Source: Kineosporia mesophila
GTDB lineage: Bacteria; Actinomycetota; Actinomycetes; Actinomycetales; Kineosporiaceae
Reading direction: 5' to 3'
Length of the DNA stretch: 64,000 bases
Assembly (NCBI RefSeq): GCF_021129235.1
Contig: NZ_JAJOMA010000023.1
Coordinates: forward strand, 49,929-113,928
Made by a program: the position numbers and the translations under genes. Position 1 is the stretch's first letter; every line of letters begins with the position of its first letter. This document shows, piece after piece, positions 10,166 through 18,349 of this stretch. The notes beneath the pieces were generated by a model. It did not search any database and had not been told where the DNA came from. It saw only the letters and a list, made by a program, of their open reading frames with translations.

Positions 10166-11353
10166 ATGCGGTCACGACGATCGGTAGTCTCCGGTCTGGT
10201 CCTCGCCCTCGCGGCCTTTGCCCTCGCCGTCCCCCCGGCCACCGCGAACCCCGTCGCCGGCGCGACGGTGTCCCACGACACCTGCGGCGAGGCACCGGCC
10301 GGCCACATGCGCTGCTTCTCCACCTGGACCCCGGGCGAGAGCATGCAGGAGTTCGGCGCCAGCGCGGTCAAGCGGCCCAAGGGCATCAGCGCCGCCGACA
10401 TTCGTTCGGCCTACAAGCTTCCCGCGTCGGGCGACAAGGGCAAGGGGATGACGGTGGCCGTTGTCGACGCCTACACCAACCCCCACGCCGAGAAGAACCT
10501 GAAGGTCTACCGCAAGGTCATGGGCCTGAAGCCCTGCACCACGAAGAACCACTGCTTCCGCACGGTGAACGGCTCCGGCGGCACGAAGATGCCCGAGGCG
10601 GACGCGAGCTGGGGCGTGGAGATCAACCTGGACGTGCAGGCCGTCTCCGCAGCCTGCCCGAACTGCAACATCCTGCTGGTGGCGGCCAAGAGCTCCGACG
10701 AGAAACACCTGGGCCAGGCGGTCCGTACCGCCGCCCGGCTGGGCGCCGACGTGATCTCGAACAGCTACGGGCGGGACGAGAACGGCAGCATGGGCAAGCT
10801 CGGCCGGACGTACTTCGAGCACCCCGGTATACCCATGGTGGTCTCGACCGGGGACGCCGGATTCCGGGCCGCCTCGTTCCCGGCCGTGCTCGGGACCAGC
10901 ATCGCCGTTGGCGGCACCACCCTGAAGCACACCGCCGCCGGTAAATGGCGGGAGCGGGCCTGGGAGAACAGCGGGAGCGGCTGCTCGGCCTGGATCGCGA
11001 AACCGGCTTGGCAGAAAGACAAGCACTGCGGCATGCGGACCACGGCCGACCTCTCGGCCCTCGCGGACAACTTCGCCGTCTACGACACCTTCGGCCTGGG
11101 CGAAGAAAACGGCTGGCTCACGGTCGGGGGAACCAGCCTGTCCGCGCCCTTGGTCGCCGGAATGATCGCTCTGGCCGGGCATCCCGAGAAGGTCACTCCG
11201 GCCTCGGTGACCAGGAACCACGCTCTCCTGAGGGACATCACCAGCGGCCCCGCGAACGGCGACTGTGGGGACGACTACCTCTGCCAGGCCGCGACCGGTT
11301 ACGACGCGCCAACCGGATGGGGATCCCCGCGCGGGCTCAAGGTGTTCTCCTGA
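10166..11353 (+). CDS. Secreted S53-family (sedolisin-like) serine protease
   Basis: A 395-aa exported protein. I chose ATG 10166 because it follows a GAAAGAG ribosome site and directly precedes a clean signal peptide (SGLVLALAAFALAVPPATA); an ATG at 10130 overlapping the previous stop is possible. The catalytic signature of S53 proteases is visible. Glu and Asp lie in the helix WGVEINLDVQAVS, an oxyanion-type Asp is in VVSTGDAGF, and the nucleophile Ser is in VGGTSLSAPLVAGM. A DAYTNPHAEKNLKVY block after ADIRSAYKLP is also family-typical. There is little room for the usual large pro-domain, as in many actinomycete secreted members. Several Cys suggest disulfides. It likely digests extracellular protein and is coupled to the upstream accessory protein. 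Confidence 0.85.
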   Translation: MRSRRSVVSGLVLALAAFALAVPPATANPVAGATVSHDTCGEAPAGHMRCFSTWTPGESMQEFGASAVKRPKGISAADIRSAYKLPASGDKGKGMTVAVVDAYTNPHAEKNLKVYRKVMGLKPCTTKNHCFRTVNGSGGTKMPEADASWGVEINLDVQAVSAACPNCNILLVAAKSSDEKHLGQAVRTAARLGADVISNSYGRDENGSMGKLGRTYFEHPGIPMVVSTGDAGFRAASFPAVLGTSIAVGGTTLKHTAAGKWRERAWENSGSGCSAWIAKPAWQKDKHCGMRTTADLSALADNFAVYDTFGLGEENGWLTVGGTSLSAPLVAGMIALAGHPEKVTPASVTRNHALLRDITSGPANGDCGDDYLCQAATGYDAPTGWGSPRGLKVFS

Positions 11354-11682
11354 CGTCAGCTTCCCTGGTGGGGGATCTCCTCATCGGGCAGGCTCCGCCC
11401 GGCCGCTCCGGGCGCCGGTGTGTCAGCCTCGCCGCGGGCAACCGCGCAGCGGCTCGGGGCTTGCTCACCGGTGGCTGGTGTGGCTCCAGCGATCCCGTCG
11501 TGATGGTCATCGGCGCCCGGCCGCATATTGGCACAGCTGCCCACGCCGCGGAACCTCCGGACAGCTCCAAGCGGCAGTGTGTCAGCGCTGCGCTCTCAGC
11601 CGGATCCACCGCCCCGGTTTGAGTCGCTGAGTCCGGTGGTTTCCGGGTCAGGCCCTTTCGGGGAGTGGATAGAGGTTGCCGG
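11354..11682. other. Intergenic between protease and broken IS1380
   Basis: About 330 bases. Open frames here are GC-rich shadows without family resemblance. A degraded 3' end of the IS1380 transposase could extend into this stretch (leftward), but no matching C-terminal motif was recognisable. Confidence 0.4.
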
Positions 11683-12865
11683 TCAGGTGATGGCCCAGGG
11701 GGTGGCCCAGGTGGCGTTGGCCTGGAACGATCCCGAGGGCAGGTGGGCCAGGGCGCCAGCCTTGGCCTCGGCGTTGACCTGTTCGTGGTTCGCGTGCTGG
11801 CGGTGGTGTGCATCGGCCTGGAGCATCTCGAAGTCGCCGGTCACGAACACTGCGCGATGGCGCCAGAGATTGAACGGTTCTTGTTGTTCACTTTCCCCGG
11901 TAACGATTTTCGCCGATGGCGGGTTCTTGCGGCGGACGCGTCGCACGATCAGGCGGCCTTCGGCCCGCAGGGCCTTGCGTTTGCCTTTGAACGCGGTGAA
12001 AGGCATCTGAGCGACCTCGGCGTCGGAGACGAGTTCCCCGGTTTCCTCATCGACGAACGTGCGCGGGTGGTGGATCGCAGTCCAGGTCCCGCCCGCGGCG
12101 TCGTAGGCGGCGATCGCGCTGGTCACGGCTGGGTTGGCCCGGTGGGCAAAGACACCAGCGTTTTCGCCCGGCGAGCCGCGGCGCAGATCTCGGTGGTGAA
12201 GAACTTCGCATCGCCGTGTAGGACCAGAACGCCGGTGCAGCCGACCGCCCGCGCGGTGGCCAGAGCTTGTTCCACGAGCGATGTCGCTGCGCGCACGTCG
12301 GCGGCGTTGGTCTTGCGCATCCGGATCGCGGCCAGGACCGGACGCGACACAGGCGTGCTGATCGTCGCGATCAAAGGGTGCAGGGTCTTCTGGCCTTTCA
12401 GACGGCCGTTGACCGCGCCTTGTTTCTGCTATCCGTAGACCTGCCGGTGCATGGAATCGATATCCAGGAAAGCGATCACGTCGGCGTCCGGGAGCAGATC
12501 ACGGGCGCCGGTGACCAACGCGGCCAGCACAAGCCGCAGGATCGCATGCGGTTGTTTTTGACGTGTCCGTGGGTGAACGAGCGCAGCAACGTCCCGCACG
12601 TGGACACAGCACGGCCACCGGTGAAGACCTTACCCATCGCGCCGTGACTCAGCCGGGCCAGGTCATCGAAACTATCTGCCCCGCAGATAATCCCCGCGAT
12701 GATGGTGAGGACCGTCGCGCCGGCGTTCGCACCGCCGCTGTTGGGGGCGTCCTTGATCCTGACCCGTTCATCGACCAGCCCGGAGAGCGCAGGCCGCCGC
12801 GAGCACGCGGCTGCGGATTGCAGCAGCCACGAATGCTTACGTGCGCGGGTCTGTACGGGGACCAT
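11683..12865 (-). pseudogene. IS1380-family transposase, multiply frameshifted and truncated
   Basis: Read leftwards, three frames each carry successive parts of an IS1380-type transposase. The N-terminal part has GANAGATVLTIIAGIICGADSFDDL and LSHGAMGKVFTGG, with the usual TLLRSFTHGHV. A middle part has the DSMHRQVYG-like catalytic region followed by HPLIATISTP and a VLHGDAKFF block. A C-terminal part has AYDAAGGTWTAIHHPRTFVDEETGE and LWRHRAVFVT. Frameshifts fall near 12430-12480 and near 12125. The C-terminal end of the family protein is missing after about 11683. It is inactive, and no terminal repeats were identified. Confidence 0.75.
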
Positions 12866-13153
12866 CCTTTCAGGAGGATCTGCCAATGAGCTCAACACGG
12901 TGCGCGACCGCCAAGGACTGATGATGCGCTGGCATCCAGCGCACTGATTCACCTTCATGCCCAAATTCAGGCAGGGCTCTCAAAGAGCTCCCCGATTCCT
13001 GCCGACAACGCCTACGAACACGCTGCGCAACCACCCGAAGAAACCGCGGATGCCTCAACCCCGGTGAACTTCGAAGAGTCACCAAGTCGCATCCGGCGAC
13101 ATCTTGCTACCGAGCGTGCACGATTACGAAGTGCCGCTGGAGTACTAGCCTCG

Positions 13154-14143
13154 CTATAAGCCACTGGTCTCATCACACCCTGCCGCGCAGGGTTTCGCCG
13201 CGCCGGTGAACTGAGCGGGGGTAAGCCCGTAATGTCTGACGAACGTCCGGTTCAGATGGCTGCTGTCAGTGAATTGCCATCGAACGGCCACTTTCGCGAG
13301 GGATCTGCCGCTACCGAGGGCCAGGTCTCGGCGCACTCCTTCCAGGCGTCGTCGGCGTACATAAGCCATAGCTGATTCTCCGGTTGCTGCGAACGCCCGA
13401 TGTAGGGAACGGACTGAGATGTGTAATTCACGAGCCATGGCTGCGGGAGACAGGTCGGGATCCTGGAGATGTTCGTCCGCGTGACGGCGAGCGAGCTGCA
13501 CCAGACTGGGTAACCGATTTGCGTCATTACCGTTGGCAACCTTGTGGAGCAATCCGTGCAGGAGCTCTACAACAGCGTCACGAGCGGCCTGGGCCCCGCT
13601 GTTGCTGAGTGAGGGTCGTAGTTCATGGGTGAGCGCAAGATGGCTGAGCAGAAGACGGGCCTCGGGCAGTGTCAGAGAGCCGGTGAGCTCCGCGTCGTCC
13701 AGCAAGGAAGGGAGGGCTTCCGCAGGCATACCGATGACGTGGGCCGTGGTCTCCGGCGCGATCTCGAAGCCGGTCAGGGGGATCGAGCGACGGAGCAGGA
13801 AACGGCGATGCCCGATGGAGGTTTCTTCCCTGACGCCGGCCAGGGCCCACGATCCGTGATGCACTGCGTACAAGCGCAGCTCACCGTTCTTCCCAGTGAT
13901 GACCATTCGTGAACGTTGCCTTGACCTGGCCCGCATGCGAGTGATCGTGAGGTCTTGAAGCTGGATAGTGCTCGACTCCACGGTGCACTCGGCCTCGCCT
14001 TGAAGTTTCTGTGAACCGCTATTTGCTATGAACATCTGTGCAATCTGCTGGGGTGATGTGAAGTGTCTGCGCTGACGGCTACCAGTTTGGCACGCGAATC
14101 CTAACGGCTGGCACTCCGGTACACGACGACCCCAGGCACCCAT
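13154..14143 (-). CDS. AraC-family transcriptional regulator
   Basis: A 329-aa regulator. The N-terminal two thirds look like an AraC-binding-type beta-barrel sensor domain. The C-terminus is a classic double helix-turn-helix: DLSPAAMARELHISVRSLHRAFAATG then GRSLAKVAVRWQFTDSSHLNRTFVRHYG with TPAQF. It starts 44 bases from the divergently transcribed GMC oxidoreductase, so it most likely controls that gene and itself from the shared promoter region. The start at 14143 is uncertain; an internal ATG near 14032 would give a shorter N-terminus. The 12866-13153 stretch downstream carries no convincing gene. Confidence 0.85.
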   Translation of the reverse strand: MGAWGRRVPECQPLGFACQTGSRQRRHFTSPQQIAQMFIANSGSQKLQGEAECTVESSTIQLQDLTITRMRARSRQRSRMVITGKNGELRLYAVHHGSWALAGVREETSIGHRRFLLRRSIPLTGFEIAPETTAHVIGMPAEALPSLLDDAELTGSLTLPEARLLLSHLALTHELRPSLSNSGAQAARDAVVELLHGLLHKVANGNDANRLPSLVQLARRHADEHLQDPDLSPAAMARELHISVRSLHRAFAATGESAMAYVRRRRLEGVRRDLALGSGRSLAKVAVRWQFTDSSHLNRTFVRHYGLTPAQFTGAAKPCAAGCDETSGL

Positions 14144-14187
14144 CCCTACGCTTGGTCGGATCAGCCGTGAGTAAGGATGGATTTACA

Positions 14188-15759
14188 ATGAGCGCACAGC
14201 ATGTTTCCGAGCCAGTCGACTACATCGTCGTCGGAGCGGGGGCTGCCGGATCGGTTCTGGCCGCAAGACTGAGCGAAGATCCCTCGGCATCAGTGCTTTT
14301 ACTTGAGGCTGGAACAGCTCTTGAAGGTTCGGCTTTCAGCGTCCCAGCACTAGCACTTACCTTGCAGAACCCTGACTCCCCTTGGTTTTGGGGGGATTCG
14401 AGCACTCCACAGCCCGGCTTGGGAGGACGCAGCGTGCCGCTACTGGCGGCTCGGGCCCTTGGCGGTGGTAGCGCCATCAACGGGATGCTCTGGTCCCGTG
14501 GTAACGCGGCTGATTATGACGGGTGGGCAGCGGCAGGCGCAAAAGATTGGTCATGGGCTGATGTCGCAACAGTTTTCGAGCGGGTAGAGCATTTTGAGAC
14601 GACTTCTCCAGAGCGAGGCGTGGGCGGGCCCATGGCCATCAGCACCCCGCGTCATGTCGATGCCTGGTCCTCGCTGGTGGCCGCCGCGGCCGATTCGGCC
14701 GGTCTGAAGATGAATCCAGATTACAACAGTGGCGTGAACGACGGCCTTGGTTCGGTTCAATCCAATATTCGTGACGGCTCGCGCCACAGTGTGCTCGATG
14801 GCTACCTAAACCCGGCTCTTGGCCGGAAGAACCTCACGGTTGTCACCGGAGCCCGGGTGGACAAGATTCAGTTCGAGGGGACGACCGCGACGGGGGTGGA
14901 GGTCTCCGGCAGCGTCACGGGCGTGCTGAAGGCCCAGCGAGCTGTGGTTCTCACCGCAGGTGCCCTGCGGAGTCCCCAAATACTCCTACGCTCCGGCGTC
15001 GGTCCGGTCGAGCATCTCCGTGAGGCCGGTGTGCGAGTCGTCCATGATCTGCCTGGCGTCGGACAAAATCTTCAGGACCACCCGCTCATCACCGGTGCGT
15101 GGACGACCACGCTGCCCATCGGTGGACCTGGGGTCACCCCTGAACGACAGTACGAATTGTTGAGGCGAGGCCCCCTCAGCACGAACTTCCAGATCTCGGC
15201 CTGGCATCGACTCGCTGCCGAGGCGCTCGCCCCGGACGTTCAATTCAGCTTTGTCAGCTACCCGGTCTCTGCAGGAGGTGAGCCGCGGACGCCAACGTCG
15301 GTGATTGTCGCGGTAGCCATGCTGCTGAATCCGCACAGCCGCGGGCAGGTCAAACTGCGGTCGGCCGATCCCGCTGAGCGCCCGTGGGTCGATCTCGGCA
15401 TACTGAGCGATGATCGCGATCTTCGCACCCTGGCGGAAGGGCTGAACTGGCTGCGAGAAAAAATGTTTCGGGAAACGACTTTGGCGGAACACGTGGGAGA
15501 GCCCATCCGGCCGCCCGCCGATTCCGATATGGACGCATACGTGCGTGAGAACGCTACCTCGAGCTGGCACTTCGCCGGGACCTGCCGCATCGGCGACGAT
15601 CCCCACGCCGTGGTGAGACCCGATCTTGCCGTCCACGGCCTGCAGGGATTGTATGTGGCGGATGCCTCGGTCATGCCGACCGTTCCCCGAGGTAACCCAC
15701 AGGCCCCGACCATCATGATTGCGGAGAGAGCCGCAACATTTATCCGTTTCAGCAGCTGA
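14188..15759 (+). CDS. GMC-family FAD oxidoreductase
   Basis: A 523-aa flavoenzyme. ATG 14188 is chosen because an AAGGATGG ribosome site lies just upstream and the Rossmann motif follows closely (DYIVVGAGAAGSVLAARLSED). Other family marks are the GGGSAINGMLWSRG FAD-attachment region, GALRSPQILLRSGVGP and GVGQNLQDH. The C-terminal catalytic region has the active His in SSWHFAGTCRIG, VADASVMPTVPRGNPQAPT and IMIAERAA. The family oxidises alcohols (choline-, glucose- and polyethylene glycol-type substrates) using FAD; the exact substrate cannot be read here. The divergent AraC gene suggests substrate-inducible expression. The frame is intact and of normal length. Confidence 0.9.
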   Translation: MSAQHVSEPVDYIVVGAGAAGSVLAARLSEDPSASVLLLEAGTALEGSAFSVPALALTLQNPDSPWFWGDSSTPQPGLGGRSVPLLAARALGGGSAINGMLWSRGNAADYDGWAAAGAKDWSWADVATVFERVEHFETTSPERGVGGPMAISTPRHVDAWSSLVAAAADSAGLKMNPDYNSGVNDGLGSVQSNIRDGSRHSVLDGYLNPALGRKNLTVVTGARVDKIQFEGTTATGVEVSGSVTGVLKAQRAVVLTAGALRSPQILLRSGVGPVEHLREAGVRVVHDLPGVGQNLQDHPLITGAWTTTLPIGGPGVTPERQYELLRRGPLSTNFQISAWHRLAAEALAPDVQFSFVSYPVSAGGEPRTPTSVIVAVAMLLNPHSRGQVKLRSADPAERPWVDLGILSDDRDLRTLAEGLNWLREKMFRETTLAEHVGEPIRPPADSDMDAYVRENATSSWHFAGTCRIGDDPHAVVRPDLAVHGLQGLYVADASVMPTVPRGNPQAPTIMIAERAATFIRFSS

Positions 15760-15797
15760 TAGGTACATCCGGTGGACCGGGATTGCCCCGTGCCTCG

Positions 15798-15935
15798 TTA
15801 CGCCGGCAGTTGGAAGGTCCCCATTCTAGTGATGAGGGCGTCAACGCCGTCGAGCAGGAGAGCAAGACCGGTCTCAAACTCTTCTTGGATTCCGACAGCT
15901 TCAAGTTCAGCGGCCTCGGGCTCACCGGGACATCG
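15798..15935 (-). pseudogene. C-terminal fragment of a TetR-type regulator
   Basis: The leftward frame ending at the TAA of 15798 reads EEFETGLALLLDGVDALITRMG, the amphipathic final helix typical of TetR-family regulators (often FEFGLxLLLDGL). Nothing upstream in this frame matches the rest of a TetR protein. Instead the sequence abuts, at about 15935, a rightward pcaB fragment. It is a remnant left by a deletion or rearrangement. Confidence 0.5.
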
Positions 15936-15937
15936 CG

Positions 15938-16947
15938 ATGCCCGGACGTACGCTCGCGCTCCATGCAGTGCCCACCACCTTCGGACTCAAGGCGGCCGGA
16001 TGGCGGACCTGGTGCTGGAGGCATCCCATCGGGTGCACGGGCTGCTTGATCCGCCTCTGCCCGTCTCGCTGGGCGGTGCGGCTGGCACTCTGGCCGGATA
16101 CCTGGAGTACGCGCGCCTGGAGGGCGGTGATCCGGGCGAGGGCTACGCCCGGACGCTGGTGGATGCCTTCGCGAAGGAGACCGGGCTGAGCCCGGTGGTC
16201 CTGCCCTGGCACGCCTTGCGAGTCCCGATCGCCGACCTGGCTTCGGCACTGGCGTTCACCACCGGGGCGCTGGCAAAGATCGCGGTCGACGTGCTGGCGA
16301 TGACCCGAACCGAAGTGGGGGAGGTGAGCGAACCGGGGCGCCCGGGCCGAGGCGCGTCCTCGGCTATGCCCCACAAACGCAACCCGGTCCTATCTACCCT
16401 GATCCGCAGCGCTGCGCTTCAGTTCCCCGCCCTGGCCGGGGCACTCACGCAATGCCTGATCACTGAGGACGAGCGCTCCGGAGGGGTGTGGCACGCCGAA
16501 TGGTCGCTGCTTCGCGAGTGCCTACGGCTGACCGGTGGGGCCGCTCACACCGCGGTCGAGCTCGCTCAAGGGCTGCGGGTGAACGACACGCGGATGGCCA
16601 TGAACCTGGAGCTGACGGCTACCCAGATCACCTCGGAACGCCTGGGGGTGGTGTTGGCACCCGTACTGGGGCGTGGCGAGGCCCGGGACCTGCTGACCCG
16701 GGTCTGCGCCGACGCCGAATCAAGTACTGGGGGGAGCAGGGCATTGCCCCGGAGGCTGCACGATGTTCCCGCAGTCGGGGCGCGATTCAGCCTGGAAGAG
16801 TTGGAACGGTTGTGTCGCCCAGGCGACTACATCGGGCTGGCAGGCGAACTGGTTGACGATGCTCTTGGCGGACCGTATTCCGGTCGGCCGGATCAGGCGG
16901 GCATCAGGGCTGTTGCAGTGTCTGGTGCCCGATCGGAGGACTTCTGA
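15938..16947 (+). pseudogene. pcaB: pcaB-like 3-carboxy-cis,cis-muconate cycloisomerase fragment
   Basis: Recognisable as a fumarase/aspartase-superfamily enzyme of the PcaB branch by GRTLALHAVPTTFGLKAAGW in one frame at 15938. This continues in a second frame with LPVSLGGAAGTLAGYLE, VVLPWHALRVPIADL and the superfamily signature SSAMPHKRNPVLS, followed by GVWHAEWSLLRECLRLTGG. The N-terminal ~130 residues, including the first catalytic segments, are missing, and there is a frameshift near 15998. A further disturbance near 16720 affects the C-terminus. The intact family enzyme acts in the protocatechuate branch of the beta-ketoadipate pathway. No other pca genes are present, so this is a relic. 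Confidence 0.8.
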
Positions 16948-16990
16948 GGTAGCCGAGGTCAGTTGGTCCAACCTTGGCGAGGGAGATGAA

Positions 16991-17057
16991 CCGGCTGCGC
17001 CGATCGACTGCGCCGATCGACTGCACTCGGCCGAGCACAGTCGATCGGCGCAGCCGG
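16991..17057. repeat. Perfect 20-bp inverted repeat with internal 13-bp tandem repeat
   Basis: Bases 16991-17010 and 17038-17057 are exact reverse complements over 20 bases. The left arm's last 13 bases (CGCCGATCGACTG) are repeated in tandem at 17011-17023. The loop contains a small palindrome, CTCGGCCGAG. No T-run follows, so it is not a standard intrinsic terminator. It could be a recombination scar, a mobile-element end or a strong RNA hairpin. Confidence 0.8.
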
Positions 17058-17418
17058 CATAAGCGAGATACTGGGCGGCGCTGTTCGCTGAGCGTGACTT
17101 CCAGGTCCAGGATCTCGTCCGCCACCACGTCTGGGGTTTCCCGGATGTCGAACCCGTCTACCAGCAGGACCTTCCGATCTACGCCGACGCTCATGCTCCG
17201 GCCGTCACGGCCGCGATCGAGGGTTCATTGCCGAAGCGCCTGCTCCTGCAATACTCGATCTGCTTCACCCTGGCATGCACCAGTGCTGGAGCTACTGGAT
17301 CAAGCACGGCATCTCTGAAGCGCCCGAAAACTTGTCAACAGTGCCTGAAACGCCCGTACCTGAATGATCGGTAGCCGGCTGGCGGACGAGCCACGGCACG
17401 TCGAAGGAAGGCCGGTCT
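17058..17418 (+). other. Remnant region, no intact gene
   Basis: One rightward frame (about 17095-17340) has protein-like composition (DFQVQDLVRHHVWGFPDVEP, QQDLPIYADAHAPAV), but it has no start and I cannot assign it to a family. It is listed as a probable gene fragment between the hairpin and the purH remnant. Confidence 0.35.
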
Positions 17419-17607
17419 GTGTCTGGGATCGAGCTGCGCTACGGCATCAACCCGCGCAACATGAGCGCCAGGATCAAGTTTTCTGGTGAAGGTGCTGCCT
17501 TCTCCGTCCGGCAAGGGGACCTCGGCTACATCAACGTCTTGGACGCCGTCACCGATTGAGAGGTCGTCTCCGGGGCCAACGCGGCCCTGGGCACGCCGCG
17601 GTCCTGA
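17419..17607 (+). pseudogene. purH: purH-like N-terminal fragment with nonsense codon
   Basis: A GTG at 17419 follows a strong GAAGGAAGG ribosome site and opens with IELRYGINPRN, then FSVRQGDLGYINVLDAVTD. These are the beginnings of an AICAR transformylase (PurH-type) domain, which usually reads LRYGxNPHQ and YINLLDAL. The codon after VTD is TGA where the family has Trp (TGG). Reading through, EVVSGANAALGTP again fits the family before the match is lost near 17607. The gene is therefore truncated and also carries a stop. The intact enzyme works in purine biosynthesis; this copy cannot. Confidence 0.6.
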
Positions 17608-17719
17608 GCGAGGTCAGGCAGAGCATGTTCGTCCCGCAGGCATGAGTGCCCCGGGCATGTTCACGCTGGTTGTTTGTGGGTTCGGTCGGTCGTGGTCTGT
17701 TTGATCCTGTGCCGGTGGT

Positions 17720-17798
17720 CGGCGTTCCTTCTGATCGGTGGCGGTCAGAAGGAACGCCGATGGTGGTGGCGGTCAGAAGGAACGCCGATGGTGGTGGC
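17720..17798. repeat. 14-bp inverted repeat and 28-bp tandem repeat
   Basis: GGCGTTCCTTCTGA at 17720-17733 is the exact reverse complement of TCAGAAGGAACGCC at 17745-17758. The unit beginning at 17741 is repeated with a 28-base period at 17769. The structure lies just beyond the stop of the leftward Imm11-like gene, so it could act as a hairpin terminator for it, but there is no T-tract. Confidence 0.7.
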
Positions 17799-17803
17799 GC
17801 TGT

Positions 17804-18349
17804 TTACACCTGGCGGGCTGGTTCGGCTTCGTATCCGGTGATGCCGGCTTCCTTCATGGCGTTCAGGACGGATGCGCGCATCAGGGTGCTTCTGGACACT
17901 TGGGGCACGGTGAAGATGTTGTGCCCTTCGAGTTTGCGGGTGGCGATGACCCATCGGATCGGGATGCCGCTGGGCCCGATGTTGGTGTGTTCCTCGTCCA
18001 GGATGTCGTGCCAGACGGGGAAGTGCGGCGCCCAGTAGGGGTGCTGCTGGCCGTCTGGGGTGGTGACCGTGACGGGAAGCCACTGGATGTCGTCGTTGGG
18101 CCCGGCCTGGTCCTGCAGGATCTGGCGGCAGCGCGGTGAGACCAGGCGCAGTCCGTTGACGGCGGCCGGCCAGTCGGGCAGGACGTTGTCGGGCGCGTCG
18201 TACTGCAGGGCGGGAACGTTCTCGATCCGGCCGGGCTCGAACATGAGCCGGTACACGAACCGGTCCGGGTCCTGGGAACCCGGGGGGCCCTTGGGAGGCA
18301 TCAGGTACTGGCCGGTGAGTTCGGTAGTGATCTCGTAAAAGATGCTCAT
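17804..18349 (-). CDS. Imm11-like (DUF1629-type) putative immunity protein
   Basis: A 181-aa cytosolic protein if started at ATG 18349 (MSIFYEI); the frame extends six codons further up. Recognisable family features are a central GLRLVSPRCRQIL helix, WLPVTVTTPDG, a DILDEEHTN acidic strand, an IATRKLEGHNIFTVP strand and a C-terminal ALKxAGITGY-like helix (NAMKEAGITGYEAEP). This order is typical of the Imm11/MXAN_0049 group, which are immunity proteins for polymorphic toxins. No cognate toxin is adjacent: the nearest RHS gene is 1.2 kb away and divergent, and it has a different candidate partner. It may be an orphan immunity gene. The assignment rests on pattern, not alignment. Confidence 0.55.
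   Translation of the reverse strand: MSIFYEITTELTGQYLMPPKGPPGSQDPDRFVYRLMFEPGRIENVPALQYDAPDNVLPDWPAAVNGLRLVSPRCRQILQDQAGPNDDIQWLPVTVTTPDGQQHPYWAPHFPVWHDILDEEHTNIGPSGIPIRWVIATRKLEGHNIFTVPQVSRSTLMRASVLNAMKEAGITGYEAEPARQV

Noticed and set aside
17720..17798. CRISPR-like repeat
   Set aside because: Only two 28-bp tandem copies with no spacers and no cas genes anywhere in the window.
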